A stretch of 6,529 bases of DNA, from the NCBI GenBank assembly GCA_023474975.1, contig JAMCXE010000030.1, forward strand, positions 1-6,529. The letters are read 5' to 3'. Source of the DNA: Patescibacteria group bacterium (lineage in GTDB: Bacteria; Patescibacteriota; Minisyncoccia; UBA6257; 02-FULL-45-10c). How positions within the stretch are numbered: position 1 is the stretch's first letter; each line of letters opens with the position of its first letter. Below, in pieces: positions 1 to 4,112 of this stretch. The position numbers and the translations under genes are program-made. The notes beneath the pieces were generated by a model. It was not told the DNA's origin. It made no database searches and worked only from the letters and a program-made list of their open reading frames with translations.

Positions 1-989
1 CGTCAACTTTGATCATCTTTGCACTTATCGGATCCCTGCTCACTTTTTCGATCCTGAATTTTAAAATAGAAAAAGAAACGGAAACTTCGATCAAGAAGCA
101 TGCCGGACTTTTGGAATTCATATCTCGCGAGAGGATCCGTGATGAATTTTCAAAAATGATAATGACCCAAGATGCCGCAGAGGGAATAGAAAAAATGCAA
201 GAACTTGGAATTTTGAAGTATATTATTCCCGAATTAGTAGATGGTGTCGGAGTATCACAGAACCAGCATCATATTTTTACTGTTTTTGAGCATAATGTAA
301 GATCTTTGGATTATGCTGCAAAGAAAAATTTTTCTTTAGAAATAAGACTCGCCGCTCTTCTTCATGATGTTGGAAAGCCGCAAAGCAAAAGAGGGGAGGG
401 TCCGGATGCTACATTTTATGGGCATCAGGTCATTGGCGCAAGAATTGCGGCGAGGGTTTTGGATAGGCTTCGTTTTTCGAAAGAGTTGACCGAAAAAGTT
501 ATTTTGCTTATTCGCGAACATATGTTCGTTTATGATCCCGAAACCGTTACCGATGCCGGCGCGCGAAGATTGCTTAGACGAGTTGGCCCCGAGAACATTG
601 AAGATCTTTTTTTCCTGCGGGAAGCCGATAGAATAGGTTCGGGTGTGCCAAAAGCTCAACCATATCGGCTGCGCCACTTAAAATTCAGGATCGAAAAAGT
701 GAGCAGGGATCCGATAAGTGCAAAGATGATCAAAGTTGACGGAGCTGATATAATGCGCGAGCTAAATATACCGCCCAGTCCAAGAATAGGATGGATATTA
801 GCTATTCTTCTTGAGGAGGTTCTTGATGATCCGACATTAAATGAAAAAGAATATTTGATCAGCAGGATTAAAGCGCTTGGTCTTTTAAAAGACGAGCAGT
901 TGGCTGAAATGGCGAAGTTCGCTAAAAAATCGGCCGGGGAAGCGCAGGTGAGAGTCGAGGAGGAGATGAAGAAAAAATATTACGTTTGA
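1..989 (+). CDS. cca: CCA-adding tRNA nucleotidyltransferase, C-terminal part with HD domain (5' partial)
   Basis: Adds or repairs the 3' CCA of tRNAs in the cytoplasm; this fits the tRNA-Pro gene at 1784-1854, which encodes no CCA. The frame is open from the first bases, so the N-terminal catalytic head lies upstream of the window; TTG at 9 is unlikely to be the true start. Counting from that TTG, residues 15-50 (LNFKIEKETE, then RERIRDEF) match the segment after the head domain of class II poly(A)/CCA polymerases. The HD domain follows with H95, H119-D120 (LLHDVGKP), H139 and D207 (READRIG). Known HD-CCA enzymes use this domain for phosphohydrolase activity. Odd: residues 5-14 do not show the usual ALRxxRAxRF motif expected just before LNF, which may mean sequence error or decay near the left edge. 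The family call is firm from the HD half; a related HD poly(A) polymerase is the alternative. Confidence 0.85.
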   Translation, partial: STLIIFALIGSLLTFSILNFKIEKETETSIKKHAGLLEFISRERIRDEFSKMIMTQDAAEGIEKMQELGILKYIIPELVDGVGVSQNQHHIFTVFEHNVRSLDYAAKKNFSLEIRLAALLHDVGKPQSKRGEGPDATFYGHQVIGARIAARVLDRLRFSKELTEKVILLIREHMFVYDPETVTDAGARRLLRRVGPENIEDLFFLREADRIGSGVPKAQPYRLRHLKFRIEKVSRDPISAKMIKVDGADIMRELNIPPSPRIGWILAILLEEVLDDPTLNEKEYLISRIKALGLLKDEQLAEMAKFAKKSAGEAQVRVEEEMKKKYYV

Positions 990-998
990 GTGAGTAAA

Positions 999-1020
999 AT
1001 ACGAATTTATGGGTTCGTAT
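999..1020. terminator. Possible shared terminator hairpin between convergent genes
   Basis: A perfect 7-bp inverted repeat (ATACGAA at 999-1005, TTCGTAT at 1014-1020, 8-nt loop) lies in the 49-nt gap between the cca stop and the stop of the minus-strand gene. Read on the minus strand the stem is followed by TTTTA, a short U-tract; on the plus strand there is no good U-tract. The stem is AT-rich, so it would be a weak terminator, mainly for the minus-strand gene. Confidence 0.35.
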
Positions 1021-1038
1021 GCGTTCGCGGTTTTAGAG

Positions 1039-1734
1039 TTACGTCGATATTTTTTGATAGCTCTCCAAAATATTTAAGCTGGAGAGTATTATTTCGATAA
1101 CTATTAGAGCTTGGCCGATGGTTATTAAGATCGGAATGTTTACTAGTGTGGAAAGAAGCAGTGAGCCATAACTTACGGTCCAAAAGAAAAATTGCAATCT
1201 GCCTATGACAGAAGCTTGAAAATTATCCAAAGAAAAATCTTCTAGAATTTTATTGCTTTCGTTGTCCAATGCGTGGAGATAACGGATAAAAAAATCTTTG
1301 AGATTCACCCACACGAGGATGATCTGCAGCGACCAAATGATCAAAAGTATTTCTTCGCTCAAGAGGTTGAATTTATAGATCAAAAAAGAAGCCCAAGCTA
1401 CCAGGAAACCATCCCTTATATGATCAAGCCAAGTGCCTTTTATTGTGATATCGTCATTGTTTCTGGCGGTGGGTCCGTCTATCGCATCAGAGATAGCGGC
1501 TAATGTCAAAATGAATAGTTGCCAACTCAATCGGTAATCGGCCAAATACATAAAAATCGCCAGAAGAATTAAGATAAAACCAAAATAAGTAATTTGGTTG
1601 GCGGAAATGTTTGCTTTAAAAAATAAATTAGTAAGCGGTTTTAATAAAAAATCTCGCCAGTTTTTTTCAAGGGCGGTGAGAAAGTCGTCTTTTCTTTTGA
1701 TTATTATTTTTTTGATTTTATGATCGTTTTCCAT
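1039..1734 (-). CDS. CDP-alcohol phosphatidyltransferase family membrane protein (PgsA/Pgp-synthase-like)
   Basis: Integral membrane enzyme of phospholipid or phospho-alcohol synthesis: family members move a phosphatidyl group from a CDP-linked lipid to an alcohol such as glycerol 3-phosphate, inositol phosphate or serine. The signature is complete: D83, D86-G87, A90-R91, eight residues, G100, three residues, D104, three residues, D108. These aspartates bind metal and the CDP group in the family. Several hydrophobic stretches (about 50-66, 70-84, 109-121, 128-147, 183-197, 200-219) fit a six-helix fold, and the N-terminus is basic and cytosolic in style. The length of 231 residues is usual. 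The substrate alcohol cannot be told from sequence alone, so no gene symbol is given. The ATG at 1734-1732 has no Shine-Dalgarno motif and lies just downstream of minus-strand -10-like boxes, so the transcript leader may be very short. It is convergent with cca. Confidence 0.85.
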   Translation of the reverse strand: MENDHKIKKIIIKRKDDFLTALEKNWRDFLLKPLTNLFFKANISANQITYFGFILILLAIFMYLADYRLSWQLFILTLAAISDAIDGPTARNNDDITIKGTWLDHIRDGFLVAWASFLIYKFNLLSEEILLIIWSLQIILVWVNLKDFFIRYLHALDNESNKILEDFSLDNFQASVIGRLQFFFWTVSYGSLLLSTLVNIPILITIGQALIVIEIILSSLNILESYQKIST

Positions 1735-1742
1735 TACTATGG

Positions 1743-1766
1743 TTATAGTATAAATTATAGTATAAA
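1743..1766. promoter_or_regulatory. Divergent AT-rich promoter region made of a 12-bp tandem repeat
   Basis: TTATAGTATAAA occurs twice head to tail (1743-1754 and 1755-1766) in the gap between the minus-strand phosphatidyltransferase start and tRNA-Pro. On the plus strand each unit offers TATAGT or TATAAA as a -10 box; those at 1756-1766 would start transcription about 10 nt before the tRNA. On the minus strand the same bases give TATAAT (1759-1754) and TATACT (1752-1747), which would leave only about 6-13 nt of leader before the ATG. No convincing -35 box is seen on either strand. Use as a promoter is inferred from position and composition. Confidence 0.45.
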
Positions 1767-1783
1767 GTTTGAATGTAGTTTAT

Positions 1784-1854
1784 CGGACTGTCGTATAACG
1801 GTAGTATACACGCTTCGGGTGCGTGCGGCCTGGGTTCAATTCCCAGCAGTCCGA
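1784..1854 (+). tRNA. tRNA-Pro (anticodon CGG)
   Basis: A full cloverleaf can be folded: acceptor CGGACTG (1784-1790) pairs perfectly with 1847-1853; D arm 1793-1796 with 1804-1807, using two G-U pairs and a loop with the conserved GG; anticodon stem CACGC (1809-1813) with GCGTG (1821-1825); loop TTCGGGT with anticodon CGG at 1816-1818 and G37, as usual in tRNA-Pro; T stem CTGGG (1830-1834) with CCCAG (1842-1846) and loop TTCAATT. The discriminator base is A1854. CCA is not encoded (next bases CGG), so the CCA-adding enzyme is needed. Its U55 is the expected target of the TruB encoded downstream. It reads CCG proline codons. The 3' half is repeated in damaged form at 1882-1945. Confidence 0.93.
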
Positions 1855-1881
1855 CGGATAATTATTTGGTGCGGGGGTGAA

Positions 1882-1945
1882 GGTGCGTGCGGCCTGGGTT
1901 CTCCGCCTCCGCCGATTGGCGGATGGCGGATCCCAGCGGTCCGAC
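1882..1945 (+). repeat. Broken duplicate of the tRNA-Pro 3' half, split by a hairpin insertion
   Basis: Bases 1882-1901 repeat tRNA bases 1818-1837 without a mismatch (last anticodon base, 3' anticodon stem, variable loop, 5' T stem, start of T loop). Bases 1931-1945 repeat tRNA bases 1841-1855 with one change (A1848 becomes G1938). Between them three T-loop bases are replaced by a GC-rich hairpin of 29 nt. No acceptor 5' strand, D arm or anticodon is present, so it cannot make a tRNA. It may be the trace of a local duplication or of an old integration event at the tRNA 3' end. Confidence 0.8.
1902..1930. repeat. GC-rich palindromic element (12-bp stem) inside the tRNA fragment
   Basis: TCCGCC is present twice in tandem (1902-1913), then a GATT loop (1914-1917), then GGCGGA, one extra T (1924), and GGCGGA again to 1930. 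It folds into a 12-bp stem with a single bulge. It sits where the T-loop of the duplicated tRNA half should be, which marks it as a later insertion. There is no T-run after it, so it is not a typical intrinsic terminator, although it could stabilise or process the 3' end of the tRNA transcript. Confidence 0.75.
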
Positions 1946-1960
1946 CAATAAATTCCTTTT

Positions 1961-2257
1961 ATGAAAGACGACAATAAAAAAACTTCTTGGGGAAAGGTGG
2001 CCGAGTGGTATTCTGATCTGCTGGAAAAGCAGGAGGGGACATATCAAAAAGATCTGATACTGCCTAACTTGCTCCGTTTAATGGAAATTAAAAAGGGCGA
2101 AACGATCTTGGATCTGGCTTGTGGCCAAGGTTTTTTTAGTCGCGAGTTTTTAAAGTCGGGTGCAAAAGTGATGGGCGTGGATGTTTCGCGCGAGCTTATT
2201 CATTTAGCTCGAGAATTAACAAAAAAAAACTGCCTGATGCAAGGGCGGAGTTTATAA
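1961..2257 (+). CDS. Class I SAM-dependent methyltransferase, N-terminal part (frameshifted gene)
   Basis: First 98 codons of a methyltransferase that continues in the -1 frame to 2835. The SAM-binding core is clear: motif I ILDLACGQGF at residues 49-58 after strand beta-1, and GVDVS with acidic D74 ending strand beta-2, which in this fold contacts the SAM ribose. The N-terminus (WGKVAEWYSDLLEKQEGTYQ) resembles small-molecule or ubiquinone-type class I methyltransferases, but the substrate is unknown. After K89 the frame leaves the conserved path and stops within nine codons. The break is at a run of nine A (2221-2229) that contains A AAA AAC in the reading frame. ATG 1961 is the only sensible start and has no Shine-Dalgarno motif. 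It could be a pseudogene, a sequencing or assembly error of one A, or a slippage-expressed gene of about 291 residues. Confidence 0.7.
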   Translation: MKDDNKKTSWGKVAEWYSDLLEKQEGTYQKDLILPNLLRLMEIKKGETILDLACGQGFFSREFLKSGAKVMGVDVSRELIHLARELTKKNCLMQGRSL

Positions 2258-2835
2258 CTTCTTCGGCGGACGATCTAGGCTTCATAAAAGAAAAAAGCAT
2301 CGATAAGATCGTCATTGTATTGGCTATTCAAAATATAGAGGATGTCGCCGGTGTGTTTAAAGAGTGCCAGAGAGTTTTGAAGTCCGGTGGAAAATTGTTT
2401 TTGGTAATGAACCATCCTGCTTTCAGAATTCCGAAACAGAGCGATTGGGGCTGGGATCCTTCGGCAGGCTCAGGACGAGCTGGAGGAATCCAGTATCGTC
2501 GCATAGATGAATATCTTTCCGAATCAAAAGTAAAAATTCAGATGCATCCTTCGGCAGTTCGACGGGGCTCACTGCAAGCAAGCTCCCTCTTTCGTGGGGC
2601 TTCGGACGGGCAAGCAGGACGAGTCCCGGCTAATAAGGCAGAAATAACCATTTCTTTTCATAGACCGCTCCAGTATTATTTTAAATTGCTGAGCAAGAAT
2701 GGTTTTGCCGTGAGTCGGCTGGAGGAATGGAACTCTAACAGGAAAAGCCAGCCTGGTCCAAGGTCGAAAGCCGAAGATAAAGCGCGCAAAGAAATTCCGC
2801 TGTTTATGTTTATGGAATCAATAAAATTAAATTAA
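2227..2835 (+). CDS. Class I SAM-dependent methyltransferase, C-terminal part, with two in-frame palindromic insertions
   Basis: Continuation of the gene that starts at 1961, read in the -1 frame from K(2227-2229): LPDARAEFITSSADDL, then IDKIVIVLAIQNIEDV (the motif IV region) and RVLKSGGKLFLVMNHP (the motif VI region). The frame is open without a stop from the slippery run on, which supports one former protein. Two stretches do not look native: DPSAGSGRAG, encoded by a hairpin at 2454-2491, and about 28 residues at 2548-2631 rich in G, S, R and A. Without them the text reads naturally: QSDWGWD, GIQYRRIDEYLSESKVKIQMHP, NKAEITISFHRPLQYYF. Translation alone from TTG 2320 would lack the SAM site and could not be active. 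It ends 9 nt before the next gene, with which it is probably co-transcribed. Confidence 0.7.
   Translation, partial: KLPDARAEFITSSADDLGFIKEKSIDKIVIVLAIQNIEDVAGVFKECQRVLKSGGKLFLVMNHPAFRIPKQSDWGWDPSAGSGRAGGIQYRRIDEYLSESKVKIQMHPSAVRRGSLQASSLFRGASDGQAGRVPANKAEITISFHRPLQYYFKLLSKNGFAVSRLEEWNSNRKSQPGPRSKAEDKARKEIPLFMFMESIKLN
2454..2491. repeat. Intragenic palindromic element, copy 1 (in methyltransferase)
   Basis: The element shares CCTTCGGCA, GGCTCAGGAC and AGC with the copy in queA. It folds imperfectly: GGCTC (2467-2471) with GAGCT (2477-2481) around an AGGAC loop, and outer bases GGAT with ATCC. It is read in frame as DPSAGSGRAG. It adds about ten residues between the conserved GWD and GIQYRR of the methyltransferase. 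Confidence 0.7.
2548..2631. repeat. Longer composite palindromic insertion, copy 2 (in methyltransferase)
   Basis: About 84 nt (28 codons) starts with the same CCTTCGGCAG as copy 1 and then continues with GACGGGGCTC and further GC-rich inverted pieces, for example GGGGCT (2596-2601) with AGTCCC (2622-2627). It looks like two or more hairpin units placed together. It lies between IQMHP and NKAEIT, keeps the frame, and differs from the surrounding AT-rich codon use. The exact borders are judged from where the protein returns to a methyltransferase-like text. Confidence 0.6.
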
Positions 2836-2844
2836 TTTTTTATC

Positions 2845-3225
2845 ATGATCAACTATGATGATTTTTCTAAGGTAGAATTAAAGATCGCCAAAGTTTTAGA
2901 GGCGAGCCGCGTGGAGGGCTCGGAAAAACTTTTGAAACTTATTTTGGACGCCGGAGATAAAAACGAGGCCGGAGTTTTGGTGAAAAGGCAGGTTATTGCT
3001 GGAATCGGAAAATTTTATAAAGCAGAAAGTTTAATCGGTAAGCAAATTGCTATTGTGGCCAATTTGGAACCGAGAAAATTCACTATTAAATTTAAAACCG
3101 CAGATGGCGAGCCCGAGCAAGTGATCTTAGAAAGTAATGGTATGATCTTGGCCGCCAGCGATGATAATGGAATTGCTTTGCTTATGCCGGATAAAGAAAT
3201 TAATTCGGGCAGCAGTATAGGCTAA
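2845..3225 (+). CDS. Stand-alone tRNA-binding OB-fold protein, MetRS beta-subunit/Trbp111-like
   Basis: Binds tRNA without a catalytic domain of its own; in known cases the same domain is the C-terminal dimerisation and tRNA-binding part of methionyl-tRNA synthetase, or a separate beta subunit or Trbp111 protein. The 126 residues are nearly all one EMAPII-like OB domain: FSKVELKIAKVLEASRVEGSEKLLKL (residues 7-32), KRQVIAGIGKFY, LIGKQIAIVANLEPRK, then ESNGMILAASD near the end. These are the family's typical blocks. The stretch between NLEPRK and ESNGM is longer than in most relatives. No MetRS catalytic gene is in the window. It begins 9 nt after the methyltransferase stop with no Shine-Dalgarno motif and ends 9 nt before the next gene, so these three genes likely form one operon. 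Confidence 0.87.
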   Translation: MINYDDFSKVELKIAKVLEASRVEGSEKLLKLILDAGDKNEAGVLVKRQVIAGIGKFYKAESLIGKQIAIVANLEPRKFTIKFKTADGEPEQVILESNGMILAASDDNGIALLMPDKEINSGSSIG

Positions 3226-3234
3226 CAGTATCTT

Positions 3235-3537
3235 ATGAAATATAATAAATTGGTCAGAGATAAAATTCCCGAATATATCAGAAGCAAGGGCGAAGCGGTG
3301 GTTAGTCACGTTGCGGATAATAAGGAATATTGGCTGAAGCTTAAAGAGAAATTACAGGAAGAGGTGAAAGAATTCTTTGAAGCTGAAAGTATGGATGAGC
3401 TGGCAGATATCCTTGAAGTGATGGAAGCGATCTATAAATATAAAAATTTTGACAAACTGGAAATAGAAAAATTAAAAAAACAAAAAGCTGAAAAACGGGG
3501 AAAATTCCAAAAAAGAATAATCCTCGATGAATCCTGA
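3235..3537 (+). CDS. MazG-like / PRA-PH family nucleoside triphosphate pyrophosphohydrolase
   Basis: Small all-alpha NTP pyrophosphohydrolase of 100 residues, expected to cleave (d)NTPs or modified nucleotides to the monophosphate plus pyrophosphate in the cytosol. It starts with KYNKLVRDKIPEYI, the typical opening of this stand-alone group. The metal-binding pattern is present: E42, E43 and E46 (LQEEVKEF) followed by E55 and D58 (ELADILEV). The C-terminus is lysine-rich (about residues 74-93), with a KRGKF stretch common to the group. A house-cleaning role together with the dUTPase encoded next is an inference. The true substrate is unknown. The start has no Shine-Dalgarno motif. The 139-nt gap after it is mostly taken by the inverted-repeat unit. 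Confidence 0.82.
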   Translation: MKYNKLVRDKIPEYIRSKGEAVVSHVADNKEYWLKLKEKLQEEVKEFFEAESMDELADILEVMEAIYKYKNFDKLEIEKLKKQKAEKRGKFQKRIILDES

Positions 3538-3555
3538 TCAAGTGTAAGATGGAAA

Positions 3556-3681
3556 TTCATCCCGTTAGAGACCGCGGTCGCTAAACGGGCAAGGCAATAA
3601 ATTATATAATTAAATAAACTAACAAAACAAAGACAAGTTTAAGGTTTTATAAAGACCGCGACCTGTCTCTAACGGGATGAA
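3556..3681. repeat. 126-bp unit bounded by 17-bp perfect inverted repeats, overlapping the dut start
   Basis: The left arm TTCATCCCGTTAGAGAC (3556-3572) is the exact reverse complement of 3665-3681. Pairing can go on inward with GGTCGC (3576-3581) against 3658-3663 (GCGACC) after a small bulge. AGACCGCG also appears as a direct repeat at 3569-3576 and 3653-3660. The left arm contains the perfect palindrome GACCGCGGTC (3570-3579) inside a smaller hairpin, CCCGTT against AACGGG (3561-3589). The inner part is very AT-rich. The right arm contains the dut ATG (3677-3679). No target-site duplication is seen. It could be a MITE-like element, an RNA hairpin hiding the start codon, or an invertible segment. 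Confidence 0.85.
3601..3610. promoter_or_regulatory. Possible symmetrical -10 region inside the inverted-repeat unit
   Basis: The palindrome ATTATATAAT gives TATAAT on both strands. It is the only consensus -10 box in the gap before dut; a second, weaker TATAAA is at 3648-3653. No clear -35 box is visible. As dut follows a 139-nt gap, a promoter here is plausible but unproven. Confidence 0.3.
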
Positions 3682-4111
3682 AGTTAAAATAAAAAAAATA
3701 CATAAAGATGCGGTGGTTCCTAAATATGCTCACGAAGGCGATGCGGGAGTGGATTTTTTCGCGATTACAAAACATTATTTGAAGCCGGGAGAAAGATGTC
3801 TGGTTGGAACTGGTCTTTCCTTTGAATTTCCAATTGGTTACGAGCTTCAGATAAGGCCGAGAAGCGGTTTGGCGCTTAAGAAGGGTATTTCTATAGTAAA
3901 CACTCCGGGCACACTGGACGCGGGATATAGAGGAGAGCTGGGAATAATAATCATCAATCATGGGCAAGAAGATTTTGAAATAAACCCGGGCGATAAAATC
4001 GCTCAAGGGGTTTTCAATAAAATAGAGATCGGAGAATTCGAGGAGGTTGATGAGCTTTCCGGCAGCGATCGCGGAGAGGGTGGTTTTGGCTCATCTGGTT
4101 ATAAAAAGTAA
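3677..4111 (+). CDS. dut: Deoxyuridine 5'-triphosphate nucleotidohydrolase (dUTPase)
   Basis: Hydrolyses dUTP to dUMP and pyrophosphate, which keeps uracil out of DNA and supplies dUMP for dTMP synthesis. All five motifs of the trimeric family are seen: I DAGVD (22-26), II RPRSGLA (60-66), III NTPGTLDAGYRGELG (75-89) with D81, whose family counterpart activates the water, and Y84 in the uracil pocket, IV GDKIAQGVF (105-113), and V RGEGGFGSSG (132-141) with the stacking phenylalanine F137. At 144 residues it is full length for a homotrimeric bacterial enzyme. The start is fixed: the frame has a stop at 3650-3652 and no other ATG. That ATG lies in the right arm of the 17-bp inverted repeat and has no Shine-Dalgarno motif. 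Only one base separates its stop from queA, so the two are co-transcribed. Confidence 0.96.
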   Translation: MKVKIKKIHKDAVVPKYAHEGDAGVDFFAITKHYLKPGERCLVGTGLSFEFPIGYELQIRPRSGLALKKGISIVNTPGTLDAGYRGELGIIIINHGQEDFEINPGDKIAQGVFNKIEIGEFEEVDELSGSDRGEGGFGSSGYKK

Positions 4112-4112
4112 A

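Noticed and set aside
336..677. Minus-strand open frame opposite cca
   Set aside because: It is a shadow of the clear HD-domain coding frame on the plus strand and shows no recognisable protein features; the same holds for the minus-strand frames opposite dut, queA and truB.
1882..1945. A second working tRNA gene
   Set aside because: No acceptor 5' strand, D arm or complete anticodon loop exists, and the T-loop is replaced by a hairpin.
1784..1945. A resident integrative element between attL and attR
   Set aside because: The two copies of the tRNA 3' end are only 64 nt apart and no integrase or cargo lies between or near them; at most it is a scar.
1720..1977. 85-codon plus-strand open frame over the tRNA region, with minus-strand counterparts
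   Set aside because: It runs through tRNA-Pro and its broken copy; the encoded residues are low in complexity and show no family, so it is an accident of the GC-rich tRNA sequence.
2320..2835. An independent protein starting at TTG 2320
   Set aside because: The same frame is open back to the slippery A run and encodes conserved methyltransferase sequence upstream of 2320, so this is the rest of the gene beginning at 1961, not a separate gene.
3556..3681. CRISPR array or a plain transcription terminator
   Set aside because: There are only two arms and they are inverted, not direct repeats with spacers; no U-tract follows either hairpin and the right arm contains the dut start codon.
4047..4112. 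A longer queA starting at ATG 4047 (22 extra codons)
   Set aside because: It overlaps the motif V region of dut in another frame, and its residues do not resemble QueA; homologues begin just before the YDYSLPPELIA block, so ATG 4113 is preferred.
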